A stretch of 64,000 nt of DNA, from positions 1,302,001 through 1,366,000 of the forward strand of contig NZ_LGKO01000002.1 of assembly GCF_001306145.1 (NCBI RefSeq). The letters are read 5' to 3'. Under the pieces are notes generated by a model. The model did no database searches and was not told where the DNA came from. It was given only the letters and a program-made list of their open reading frames with translations. Both the position numbers and the translations under genes were made by a program. The DNA is from Thermanaerothrix daxensis (GTDB lineage Bacteria; Chloroflexota; Anaerolineae; Anaerolineales; Anaerolineaceae). Below, piece after piece: positions 9,352-17,817 of this stretch; positions within the stretch are counted from its first letter, which is position 1, and each line of letters opens with the position of its first letter.

Positions 9352-10308
9352 ATGCCCCAGCCTATTTGCCCTTACCTTGGGCTGAAGCAAGACCCAAACA
9401 CAGTTTTAGAGTTCCCCAGCGAACGGAACTACTGTCATCATGCCCGACCAGTGGCTCCGGTCAACCTGAGGCATCAGCGTCTGACGTGCCTCACCGACCG
9501 ATATGTCAACTGCCCGGTTTATCAACAGTCAAATCCTCAGACGTTACCTGAGAATTTGACGTTGCCCAGTTTTCAGCGGGCACGTCAGCGGCGTACTATG
9601 CTGGTGCTCTTCTTTCTCCTTGCTTTGGGCGGGTTGGCGGTGGGAATTCTGGGCACAATGAATGCGACTGAAAAGCGAGAAGAAGTTTCTCAGAGTAGAA
9701 GTTTATTAGGTAATGCTGGCGGGACTCAGGATCTATTGTTGCTGACTCAGGCGTTGAATTTGACCGAGAGAGCCGTTTCTACGTCCATCACTGCGACCTT
9801 GGGCCCTGAACAACCTACGGATTGTGTACCCCCAGAGGGATGGATCGAATATCAAGTCAAACCCACTGACTCACTCTTGCGATTGAGTTTGCTTTATCGC
9901 ACCAGCATAGAAGCCCTGCAGACCGCAAATTGTCTGGGCGATCGCATGTTGATTCAGCCCGGCCAAACGCTTTTTGTACCTCCATCGCCCACCCCATCAG
10001 CAACCCCTACGCGCGCACCAACACGGACGCGTGTCCCAAGTTCGATCGGAATGCCCACTTCGCCGCCACAAAGTGGAAACAACCCCTCGCCACCAACCGC
10101 AACGTCCACATTCACCTTCCCCACAAGCACACCCCAACCCACGGCAACCCCGATCCCTCCAACAGCCACGCCCTTGCCTACTTCAACACGAACCCTTCCA
10201 CCTCCTCCTACCCAGCCTACTCCAACGCCCTTTGTTCCTCCTACCCCTACATTACCCAACACCCCTGAACCCACATACACCTCTGAAGTGCCATCTGTTA
10301 CCCCATAA
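9352..10308 (+). CDS. membrane-anchored LysM protein with Cys-rich N-terminus and Pro/Thr-rich tail
   Basis: A 318-residue protein with three parts. Residues 1-60 are cysteine-rich (C6, C28, C46, C54) with a CPYLGL opening; one transmembrane helix lies at about 82-103; a LysM peptidoglycan/glycan-binding module (about 165-210, with LIQPGQTLFVP) is followed by a Pro/Thr-rich low-complexity tail to the end. The CPYLGL-type N-terminus is one I associate with Chloroflexota membrane proteins; its function is not known to me. The Cys-rich part would be cytoplasmic and the LysM part outside. GGAAGGA sits 7 nt before the ATG. It lies between the chain-length kinase and a large surface protein, so a role in the cell surface is likely. 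Confidence 0.8.
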   Translation: MPQPICPYLGLKQDPNTVLEFPSERNYCHHARPVAPVNLRHQRLTCLTDRYVNCPVYQQSNPQTLPENLTLPSFQRARQRRTMLVLFFLLALGGLAVGILGTMNATEKREEVSQSRSLLGNAGGTQDLLLLTQALNLTERAVSTSITATLGPEQPTDCVPPEGWIEYQVKPTDSLLRLSLLYRTSIEALQTANCLGDRMLIQPGQTLFVPPSPTPSATPTRAPTRTRVPSSIGMPTSPPQSGNNPSPPTATSTFTFPTSTPQPTATPIPPTATPLPTSTRTLPPPPTQPTPTPFVPPTPTLPNTPEPTYTSEVPSVTP

Positions 10309-10345
10309 TCTTCCCTTATCTTCTTGCGTTTGACAGGAGTTCCCT

Positions 10346-12586
10346 ATGTATGGATTAGAATTGAGACGCCTGGTTGGGGCGCTTTCGGTGATAGGTTTGT
10401 TTATCATAATGAGTGTATCTACCGGGAGGGCACAAGGGGCTTGGCGGTTTCCCCTCGTGGAGGCTCAAAGCGTGGGACCGGATGTGTGGTTCATGAGTCT
10501 GCAGACAGATGAAAATCTTAACACCCCTCCAGTTGCGTATGATGATACTTACAGCGTTGAGGAGGACATTCGCTTAATCATTGAGGCCCCTGGTGTATTA
10601 GGCAATGACAGTGATCCGGAGGGGGATACACTCCGTGCGATTAAGGTAAGCGATCCCGCTCATGGCACCCTGGTGCTGAATGCAGATGGGAGTTTCACCT
10701 ACACCCCCAACCTCAATTACTTTGGGGGGGATACTTTCACCTATCGCGCCAACGATGGGCAGGGGGATAGTGACGTAGCCACGGTGAGTATTACGGTTAT
10801 TCCGGTAAATGACCCGCCGGCAGCGAGCTCGCAAGCGGTGACCACAGCCGAGGATACAAGTGTGGAGATCACCCTGACAGCAAGCGATATGGATGGGGAC
10901 AGTCTGACCTACGTTGTTGTGAGTGGACCTACGCATGGGACGCTGAGCGGTTTGATGCCTGTCTTGACCTATACGCCGACAGAGAACTACCATGGCACGG
11001 ATGCCTTTACCTTCAAGGTTAGTGACGGGCAGGTGGATAGCAACGTTGCCACGGTGAGTATTACGATTACCCCGGTAAATGACCCGCCAGTAGCGAACAA
11101 TGATACTTACAGCATCATCGAGGATAGTGTTCTGAATGTTGTGGTACCTGGGGTGCTGCAAAATGATTTGGATGTAGATGGAGATGCTTTGACAGTTCAG
11201 TTGGAGAGTGGTGTGTCTCATGGCACCCTGACGTTAAGTGCAAATGGCAGTTTTGTCTACACCCCAGGTCTCAACTACTATGGGACGGACACCTTTACCT
11301 ATCGTGCTTATGATGGGCAGGCTTATTCAGGGATTGCAAATGTAACCATCAATGTGATTGGAAGTAATGATCCGCCAGTGGCTGTCAATGATGCCTATTC
11401 AATGCCAGAAGATAATGTCTTAACAGTCCTTACCCCTGGTGTATTAGGCAATGACAGTGATCCGGAGGGGGATACACTCCGTGCGATTAAGGTAAGCGAT
11501 CCCGCTCATGGCACCCTGGTGCTGAATGCAGATGGGAGTTTCACCTACACCCCCAACCTCAATTACTTTGGGGGGGATACTTTCACCTATCGCGCCAACG
11601 ATGGGCAGGGGGATAGTGACGTAGCCACGGTGAGTATTACGGTTATTCCGGTAAATGACCCGCCGGCAGCGAGCTCGCAAGCGGTGACCACAGCCGAGGA
11701 TACAAGTGTGGAGATCACCCTGACAGCAAGCGATATGGATGGGGACAGTCTGACCTACGTTGTTGTGAGTGGACCTACGCATGGGACGCTGAGCGGTTTG
11801 ATGCCTGTCTTGACCTATACGCCGACAGAGAACTACCATGGCACGGATGCCTTTACCTTCAAGGTTAGTGACGGGCAGGTGGATAGCAACGTTGCCACGG
11901 TGAGTATTACGATTACCCCGGTAAATGACCCGCCAATGGCTAATAATGATATTGGCTACCGTGCCAGCATCGCCGGGTTAATTGTTGCAGTACCCGGAGT
12001 ATTATTGAATGATGTAGATGTAGATGGAGATGCTTTGACGGTTAGGTTGGAGAGTAATGTATCCCACGGCACCCTGACGCTGAACGCGGATGGTAGGTTT
12101 ACCTACACCCCGAAGGCGGGTTATGTTGGAGTGGACACTTTTACCTATCGTGCCAATGACGGGCAGGTGGATAGCAATCTTGCCACGGTGACCATTGAAG
12201 TTGATGCAGTGCGCCCGAATCCCCCAGATTGGATTTCACCGGTTGGGAATGGGGGGACTTACATCATGAGGGAGAGTGCAGTAACCTTGGGGGTTGCAGT
12301 TACTGATACGGATATTACATCTGTGCGTTTTCTTTGGTATGATGAGGCGACTTCACAATACCGACCAATTGGGCAAGTTAATCAGCACCCCTACACCATT
12401 TCACTTAATTACGCGACTTTACCCTCCAATAAGGAAGTTCAGGTTTTTGCTGAAACCTGGGATAACTTTGGGAATGGGTCGTTGGATACTACGGACAGCA
12501 ACACTTACGCCCAAACAGTGCGCCGCATTTTTATATTTACTACCAGTTTGCGCAATCAGATTTTCTTACCGCTTGTCTTTAGATAG
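10346..12586 (+). CDS. secreted tandem-95 (VCBS/cadherin-like) repeat surface protein
   Basis: A 746-residue exported protein. A signal peptide covers about residues 1-29 (hydrophobic core LVGALSVIGLFIIMSV, then GRAQ). Six Ig/cadherin-like repeats of about 90-97 residues follow (roughly 61-157, 158-246, 247-341, 342-438, 439-527, 528-620), each with NDPP linkers, DxDGD calcium-binding loops and THGTL/GTDTFTY strands. Residues 621-746 form a different domain ending in FLPLVFR, a short hydrophobic tail I have seen on other Chloroflexota exported proteins. Repeats 1-2 and 4-5 are identical at DNA level. It is probably a Ca-stabilised adhesin or surface-layer component. AGGAG lies 6 nt before the ATG. 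Confidence 0.88.
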   Translation: MYGLELRRLVGALSVIGLFIIMSVSTGRAQGAWRFPLVEAQSVGPDVWFMSLQTDENLNTPPVAYDDTYSVEEDIRLIIEAPGVLGNDSDPEGDTLRAIKVSDPAHGTLVLNADGSFTYTPNLNYFGGDTFTYRANDGQGDSDVATVSITVIPVNDPPAASSQAVTTAEDTSVEITLTASDMDGDSLTYVVVSGPTHGTLSGLMPVLTYTPTENYHGTDAFTFKVSDGQVDSNVATVSITITPVNDPPVANNDTYSIIEDSVLNVVVPGVLQNDLDVDGDALTVQLESGVSHGTLTLSANGSFVYTPGLNYYGTDTFTYRAYDGQAYSGIANVTINVIGSNDPPVAVNDAYSMPEDNVLTVLTPGVLGNDSDPEGDTLRAIKVSDPAHGTLVLNADGSFTYTPNLNYFGGDTFTYRANDGQGDSDVATVSITVIPVNDPPAASSQAVTTAEDTSVEITLTASDMDGDSLTYVVVSGPTHGTLSGLMPVLTYTPTENYHGTDAFTFKVSDGQVDSNVATVSITITPVNDPPMANNDIGYRASIAGLIVAVPGVLLNDVDVDGDALTVRLESNVSHGTLTLNADGRFTYTPKAGYVGVDTFTYRANDGQVDSNLATVTIEVDAVRPNPPDWISPVGNGGTYIMRESAVTLGVAVTDTDITSVRFLWYDEATSQYRPIGQVNQHPYTISLNYATLPSNKEVQVFAETWDNFGNGSLDTTDSNTYAQTVRRIFIFTTSLRNQIFLPLVFR
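10587..11089 (+). repeat. 503-bp perfect direct repeat, copy 1
   Basis: Reading it base by base against 11433-11935 I find no mismatch across 503 bp; the offset is 846 bp, which is exactly three repeat domains (282 codons). The match begins at the CCCC before GGTGTATTA and ends at GACCCGCCA. It covers tandem-95 repeats 1-2 of the surface protein. Confidence 0.95.
11433..11935 (+). repeat. 503-bp perfect direct repeat, copy 2
   Basis: Second copy of the repeat at 10587-11089, covering tandem-95 repeats 4-5. The flanking repeats 3 and 6 are clearly diverged from each other, so the identity is limited to this segment. Recombination between the copies would delete exactly three domains and keep the frame. 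Confidence 0.95.
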
Positions 12587-12603
12587 AGGGGTTAGGGTAT
12601 AAT
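12573..12603 (+). promoter_or_regulatory. candidate promoter with TATAAT for the polyprenyl-phosphate GT2 gene
   Basis: An exact TATAAT lies at 12598-12603, just after the surface-protein stop codon. The best -35 is a weak TTGTCT at 12573-12578 with a long 19-bp spacer. Transcription would start near 12610, leaving almost no leader before the ATG at 12619; no Shine-Dalgarno is visible, so translation may be nearly leaderless. Confidence 0.4.
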
Positions 12604-12618
12604 TGTGCACGTCCAACT

Positions 12619-13608
12619 ATGCCTGCCATTGAGCGCCTCTCAATTGTTGTACCAGTATATAACGAAGAGGAGAACTTGCCCCTTTTACATCAGGCAATTC
12701 GATCTGCCATGGATGTCCTCCCTTGGCCATGGGAGGTCATTTTTGTCAATGATGGTAGTCAGGATGGCAGTGGGAAGGTTCTGGAAACTTTAGCCTTTAC
12801 TGACCCGGTTCATGTTCGGGTGGTAGATCTGCGGCGTAATTTTGGGCAGACAGCAGCCATTGCTGCGGGCATTGATCATGCTACCGGGGATGTGATTGTG
12901 TTGATGGATGCGGATTTGCAAAATGATCCTGCAGATATTCCTATGATGTTGGAGAAAATCCAAGAGGGTTATGATGTGGTCAGTGGGTGGCGAGTTCATC
13001 GTCAGGATGCTTACCTGACCCGCACTTTACCATCGCGCATTGCAAATGAGTTAATTTCTTGGGTAACGGGGGTACGTCTGCATGATTATGGTTGTACGCT
13101 CAAAGCCTATCGACGTGAGGTGTTAACCGGTTTCAAACTTTACGGGGAGATGCACCGGTTTATTCCGGTTTATGCTCATGGAGTTGGAGCCAGGATCGTT
13201 GAAGTTCCAGTTTGCCATCACCCCCGGCGATTTGGGAAAGCCAAATATGGGCTTGAGCGCACCCTGAAAGTTATACTGGATCTTTTTACGGTCAAGTTCC
13301 TCAACAGTTATGCCAACAAACCAATTTATCTGTTTGGTGGCACTGGAGCGGTATTGATCGCCATCAGTGCACTTCTGCTGGTTTATCTATTTGTGCGACG
13401 CGTGTTCTTTGGGATTGGGGTATTGAGTTCACCGTTCTTTCAAATGGCGACTATGATCGGTATTTTAGGATTTCAATCTATCCTAATGGGGCTTATTGCT
13501 GAACTACTCGTGCGGACTTATCACGAATCTCAGGGAAAGCCTACCTATACGGTTCGACGGGTTATTCGAAATGGAGAGGAAGAACGAATTTCGATAAATT
13601 CCCACTAA
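12619..13608 (+). CDS. GT2 polyprenyl-phosphate glycosyltransferase (DPM1/GtrB-like)
   Basis: A 329-residue enzyme that transfers a sugar from NDP-sugar to polyprenyl phosphate. The N-terminal GT-A domain begins with IVVPVYNEEENL, has VNDGSQDGS at about 43-51 and the metal-binding DAD in VLMDADLQNDP (97-99), and GCTLKAYRREV in the conserved catalytic block. Two C-terminal transmembrane segments (about 235-257 and 275-297) match GtrB/ArnC-like enzymes. Its product, a polyprenyl-P-sugar, is the donor for GT-C membrane enzymes, and the next two genes encode large multi-pass membrane proteins of unknown specificity that could use it. Confidence 0.88.
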   Translation: MPAIERLSIVVPVYNEEENLPLLHQAIRSAMDVLPWPWEVIFVNDGSQDGSGKVLETLAFTDPVHVRVVDLRRNFGQTAAIAAGIDHATGDVIVLMDADLQNDPADIPMMLEKIQEGYDVVSGWRVHRQDAYLTRTLPSRIANELISWVTGVRLHDYGCTLKAYRREVLTGFKLYGEMHRFIPVYAHGVGARIVEVPVCHHPRRFGKAKYGLERTLKVILDLFTVKFLNSYANKPIYLFGGTGAVLIAISALLLVYLFVRRVFFGIGVLSSPFFQMATMIGILGFQSILMGLIAELLVRTYHESQGKPTYTVRRVIRNGEEERISINSH

Positions 13609-13624
13609 GCTTGCGCTAAGACCT

Positions 13625-15643
13625 ATGAGGAGCAAAAACAACCAACCTTACCGCCAATTCTGGATGTTCTCTTTATTGGCCTTAGGAGGTGTATATATCT
13701 GGGGATTTTTTAATTGGGCTCAGGCGATATCTCGCCTGGGCTTTTTCATTATCTCCTGGAAATGGCGTCTTTTTCTAGCGGGATGCATAGGCTTGGGACT
13801 AATATGGTTGGGGTTGGTTGCACTTGCCCTTTTGGGTAATTTGACGCCACCGATCCTTGTGCGGAAGGTAATCCGAACGCCGCTTATACGGGTGGTCGGT
13901 TTGCTTTTTTCTGTCTTATCGGCTGTTTTTCCTGTGGTGATGATAAGTGGATGGATTCCCAGAGCTGAGATTTGGGAATCTTTTCCTGCCCGATTAATGC
14001 TTTTGAGCGCCAGCGTGCTTCTAGGGGGAGTGGGGATCGCGAGTGTTTGGCCAGAACATGAAGGCTGGGCCAGTCTGGCCGCCAGTGCTTTGATCACTGG
14101 AGTGGGACTGATTTTACTCCAATATCTGCCGGGTATAAGTACTTACCCATTGTCTCTAGGGTGGTCGGAAACCAGCCGCTATTACTATGGATCGTTATTG
14201 TTTGCCAAGCAAATCTACGGGGTTTCAGTCCCCCTTTCGCCCCTCCATCCAGCACGCTATCTACTGCTAGCAATTCCGTTTGCCTGGGGTGATCTTCCGT
14301 TATGGGGGCACCGACTTTGGCAGGTTGCGCTGTGGCTAGGGATGAGCCTTATCGTTTCCATCGCTCTAGTGAAAAGGGTGCAAATTAAGGGATGGTTCTT
14401 TCGTGGTCTGGTCATGCTCTGGGGGGCTCTTTTCCTATTACAGGGCCCGGTTTACTATCACTTGCTCTTATGTGTGGTTCCAATTTTCCTGTTTTTTGAT
14501 GTTCAAAAGCCGGTGCGTTCCTTGGTAATTGTGCTCCTGGCTTCATTTTGGGCAGGGCTCACTCGAGTTAACTGGTTTCCAGTGCCGGGTGCATTGGCAA
14601 TCTTTTTGTGGTTGTTAGAAAGGCCTTTAGGTCGTCAATCCATATTCAAGTATTTAGGGTGGCCTGTGATTTATGGTATAGCGGGGTTGATCGTAGCCTT
14701 CATAGCACAGGCGTTTTATGTGATCCTTTCCAAGCAGCCAGCATGGATGTACCACTCTACATTCACCTCAGACTTGCTCTGGTACCGCCTGTTTCCCAGC
14801 CCAACTTACCCGGTGGGAATTATTCGTGGGATCATTTGGGTTTCCTTCCCCTTGGGGTTGCTTATCGGGGCTAACTTTATACGTAACTTTGCCAGAATAA
14901 ATCTTTGGCGGTGGTTGGGGATAGCGGGGATATTGGGAATCTTCTTAGTGGGTGGGTTTGTCGTAAGTGTCAAAATTGGTGGGGGCAGCAACATTCACAA
15001 TTTGGATGCTTTTCTGGTGTTTTTAATGACATTAGGGGGCTATTTTGCGGCTGGACGGATAGTGGCAGATAACGAACCGTTTGAGCGCTTGCATCCGGCT
15101 CCCATTCTTCTTTTGATTGCGCTGCTACCGGTGGGCTGGCACATGCATTTTTCACATCCTATGACCCTCTTGGATGAAAGAATTGCCTGGCAGGATGTTT
15201 CAGTGATTCGCCAGCGGGCTCAAGAGGTTGCCCAGCAAGGTGGTAGAGTTTTGTTCATTTCTCAACGTCATTTGTTGACCTTCGGTATGGTAACCGGGGT
15301 GCCCCTGGAACCCGACTACGAGTTGCTGGTATTGATGGAAATGGCCATGGCAAATAATCCTCGGTATCTGGAACGGTTTTATCGGGATTTAGAACACCAG
15401 CGATTTGACCTTATCATTGTTGGCCTCCCCAACACTCCGATCAAAGATCCAACCAGGGATGCCTTTGCTGAGGAGAATAACGCCTGGGTGGAGCGGGTGG
15501 TTAAACCCTTGTTAGAACATTACCGTGTAGCGCTTGTGTTACCTTCAGAGGTGGCTCTGATGGTACCGCGAACCAAGGATACAGAGGTTATACCCCCTCG
15601 TTCGATGGGATGGGCAGATTGGGTCAGCGTCTGTGGCAGATGA
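13625..15643 (+). CDS. large multi-pass membrane protein, possible GT-C-type glycosyltransferase
   Basis: A 672-residue protein with about a dozen hydrophobic segments over residues 10-500, followed by a soluble C-terminal domain of roughly 150 residues that contains VLFISQRHLLTFG and FDLIIVGLPNTPIKDP. This membrane-plus-periplasmic-domain layout resembles GT-C glycosyltransferases of the PMT/ArnT kind, but I see no clear DE or DD catalytic loop, so no function is assigned. It lies 17 bp after a polyprenyl-phosphate glycosyltransferase, which suggests use of its lipid-linked donor. The 3' end overlaps the convergent minus-strand gene by 20 bp. Confidence 0.6.
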   Translation: MRSKNNQPYRQFWMFSLLALGGVYIWGFFNWAQAISRLGFFIISWKWRLFLAGCIGLGLIWLGLVALALLGNLTPPILVRKVIRTPLIRVVGLLFSVLSAVFPVVMISGWIPRAEIWESFPARLMLLSASVLLGGVGIASVWPEHEGWASLAASALITGVGLILLQYLPGISTYPLSLGWSETSRYYYGSLLFAKQIYGVSVPLSPLHPARYLLLAIPFAWGDLPLWGHRLWQVALWLGMSLIVSIALVKRVQIKGWFFRGLVMLWGALFLLQGPVYYHLLLCVVPIFLFFDVQKPVRSLVIVLLASFWAGLTRVNWFPVPGALAIFLWLLERPLGRQSIFKYLGWPVIYGIAGLIVAFIAQAFYVILSKQPAWMYHSTFTSDLLWYRLFPSPTYPVGIIRGIIWVSFPLGLLIGANFIRNFARINLWRWLGIAGILGIFLVGGFVVSVKIGGGSNIHNLDAFLVFLMTLGGYFAAGRIVADNEPFERLHPAPILLLIALLPVGWHMHFSHPMTLLDERIAWQDVSVIRQRAQEVAQQGGRVLFISQRHLLTFGMVTGVPLEPDYELLVLMEMAMANNPRYLERFYRDLEHQRFDLIIVGLPNTPIKDPTRDAFAEENNAWVERVVKPLLEHYRVALVLPSEVALMVPRTKDTEVIPPRSMGWADWVSVCGR

Positions 15644-17117
15644 CTGCTGTTTCATCATGATATGGGCATTTCCAATCTGGATGGTGTTGAAGTGCCCGGA
15701 TGAGATCGGAATTGCCTGGAAAGATAACCCATTGGACTTGATAGTGCTTTAACCAGGCATCCCAGCCATTATCAAGTGTCAGAACACTTTCATAAATTCG
15801 CGTCAATTCCTCTCCGTAAAAGTCGGTTTGACCATCAATGAAAACTTGGTAATCAGGCCATAAACGATATAGTAGATAGCCTCCCCAGGTAAAGTAGTTC
15901 ATCATATTGCCCTGAAGTGGTTCGGCCAATATCCATTCGGTGGCCTGGACTGGGAAGACACTCGGATCAAATTGGTTGCGTTGCTTGAAAGTGGGATTGG
16001 ATAAAAGCATTACAATCAGCAGTAATGATCCTGCTGAAGCCCATATTGGGAACCTGATTTGCGCTTGTATAGCCCGAAAATGTTCTTCTATCGAATCCCA
16101 AAGGGAATTGGAAAGAGTTTTAGCGAGTAGTTCACTCAGGATCGGGGTCATCACCAAGGCATAGAGCGGGATATTGCGAGCACTTGTCAAGGCCATTGCT
16201 GTCCAACCCACTGCGAGCAGGCCCTTAGAGAGTGGAAAAGAGCCCTTTTGGGTCATGGATAACCCAAGTGAAAGCAAAAGCATTATTAGAAATGGCCAGG
16301 TGGCAGGACTGTGAAAATCGGGTGGAAGGTACTCTTGTGTATGGCTTACCAAGTAGCGATTGGTGACGAATCCGAGACTGGTTTCCCATAACCGTAAACC
16401 TGCCGGGTTGATGAGCGACACCACAAACAAGGCAATACCAAGGAGTGAAAGCATCATGAATTGGTTGCGTATAATAGGCGATTCTGTTCGGTGCCTGAGA
16501 AAATTCCAAAGAGCTTCAGTCCAATAAGCGAGAAAGCAAGCAAACCCAGCGATAAAAGCCCCGTGGGTATTGACCCAGATGAGCATAAGAAGCAAAGGTT
16601 TCCAGAAAGGTGAGGTAGGATCACGGTGCCATTTATCCAACAACCCCATCCATATCACTAAAAATAGGAGCGTGAACACGTGGGGACGTGCCAGGAAATG
16701 AAGGCTGGCGGCTGCCAAAGAAAGAATGCTCGTCCCTAATGAGACAAGAGGGCGCCGACTTAGCGCGAGCGATTGACGGAAGGCTAACCACCAAGTTATT
16801 GCAATAACCAGGCTCACTAAAACGACCACACCACTCAATCCTGCCCATTTATGGGGAAGTGCAAGGATAACCTGCGCTAGCCATTCATGAGGCGTGAGGG
16901 CGCGTCCATGGAGTGTGTGAGAGAAGAGGTCTTGGGTTGGTATGGTGTGGGAGGAGAGAATAAAGTTCCCAATGGTGAGATGACGTCCTAAATCGCCATC
17001 TTGGTTCAACAAGCGAGGGCCTAGAGCGGCCACTCCTGCGAAAGTGGCCAGAAACAGGATCTCGTCCAGTCCGGGTAAACCCAGGGGTATAGATGTCCGA
17101 TGATCTTTTTTCTGCAT
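15624..17117 (-). CDS. multi-pass membrane protein of unknown function (GT-C-like)
   Basis: A 497-residue polytopic protein with about ten hydrophobic segments and a soluble tail of about 110 residues (WGGYLLYRLWPDYQVFIDGQ onward). Near the N-terminus DGDLGRHLTIGNFIL and SHTLHGRALTPHEWLAQ place an Asp and a His-Glu in an early extracytoplasmic loop, a layout common in GT-C enzymes. I have seen similar uncharacterised proteins in Chloroflexota polysaccharide loci but know of no assigned activity. It is convergent with the preceding membrane-protein gene and divergent from plsY. The 88 bp up to plsY presumably hold both promoters, though none is convincing. Confidence 0.6.
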   Translation of the reverse strand: MQKKDHRTSIPLGLPGLDEILFLATFAGVAALGPRLLNQDGDLGRHLTIGNFILSSHTIPTQDLFSHTLHGRALTPHEWLAQVILALPHKWAGLSGVVVLVSLVIAITWWLAFRQSLALSRRPLVSLGTSILSLAAASLHFLARPHVFTLLFLVIWMGLLDKWHRDPTSPFWKPLLLMLIWVNTHGAFIAGFACFLAYWTEALWNFLRHRTESPIIRNQFMMLSLLGIALFVVSLINPAGLRLWETSLGFVTNRYLVSHTQEYLPPDFHSPATWPFLIMLLLSLGLSMTQKGSFPLSKGLLAVGWTAMALTSARNIPLYALVMTPILSELLAKTLSNSLWDSIEEHFRAIQAQIRFPIWASAGSLLLIVMLLSNPTFKQRNQFDPSVFPVQATEWILAEPLQGNMMNYFTWGGYLLYRLWPDYQVFIDGQTDFYGEELTRIYESVLTLDNGWDAWLKHYQVQWVIFPGNSDLIRALQHHPDWKCPYHDETAVICHRR

Positions 17118-17205
17118 TTTTCCTATTTTACGCCAACAAAGTTCGAGGAAGAAGGCAGGCTAAAATATAAGTGAGGGCCTAGGTTGTTTTATTTGTGGAG
17201 GCAAA

Positions 17206-17817
17206 ATGTTGGGTTGGGCCATCATCTTAGGCTTTATTGCAGGAAGTTTGCCATTCTCGGTTTGGGTAGGTCATTTGTTATTAAAACGGGATATCCGCCA
17301 ATTGGGGGATGGCAACCCTGGTGCCACCAATGTTTTTCGAGCCGGTAACTGGAAGGCTGGCATATTGGCCTTGTGTCTAGATTACATAAAAGGCCTTATT
17401 CCGGTAGCGACTGCTTATTGGGGAGGGGGGATTCGAGATGAGCGAATTATTTTAATCTTTATGGCCCCACTGCTTGGTCATCAATTCTCTCCATTTTTGA
17501 AGTTTAGAGGTGGTAAAGGGATTGCCACTACGTTTGGAGCATGGACAGGGCTAACCCTATGGGAAGGTCCGTGTATATTAGGATTGTTTTTGATATTTTT
17601 CTACTGGTTTCTTGATCAGGATGCGTGGTCGATTGTGCTTGGAATGACGGGGCTTCTTTTTTATTGGGTAATTCGGGGTACAAAGACTGAGGTCTATGGA
17701 GCAGCTTTGTTCAATCTTTGGTTTGTGCTCTGGACGCATCGTATGGCGCTTGGAGGTAAAATCCGTTTAAAGCGACACTACGGAATATTCAAAGGATTCA
17801 TTTCGACAAGGTTATGA
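17206..17817 (+). CDS. plsY: glycerol-3-phosphate acyltransferase PlsY
   Basis: A 203-residue polytopic membrane enzyme that uses acyl-phosphate to acylate glycerol 3-phosphate, the first step of phospholipid synthesis. The three PlsY motifs are visible: AGSLPFSVWVG near the start, GDGNPGATNVFRAGN around residues 37-51, and FRGGKGIATTFG around residue 103. A GTGGAGG box precedes the ATG. The stop codon overlaps the start of the downstream GNAT gene by 4 nt, so the two are translationally coupled. The protein is full length. Confidence 0.93.
   Translation: MLGWAIILGFIAGSLPFSVWVGHLLLKRDIRQLGDGNPGATNVFRAGNWKAGILALCLDYIKGLIPVATAYWGGGIRDERIILIFMAPLLGHQFSPFLKFRGGKGIATTFGAWTGLTLWEGPCILGLFLIFFYWFLDQDAWSIVLGMTGLLFYWVIRGTKTEVYGAALFNLWFVLWTHRMALGGKIRLKRHYGIFKGFISTRL

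Noticed and set aside
9954-10280. Gly/Val-rich 108-codon minus-strand frame
   Set aside because: It is the antisense of the Pro/Thr-rich tail of the LysM protein; its composition is a mirror of that low-complexity sequence.
10080-10300. Pro/Thr-rich stretch as a DNA satellite or CRISPR-like array
   Set aside because: Units are irregular at DNA level and the reading frame continues through as a wall-spanning linker; no fixed repeat-spacer pattern was found here or elsewhere in the window.
10598-11221. Long minus-strand open frame (207 codons), with a related 131-codon frame at 11444-11839
   Set aside because: They are antisense to the identical tandem-95 repeats of the surface protein; the repeat explains both and they encode no recognisable domain.
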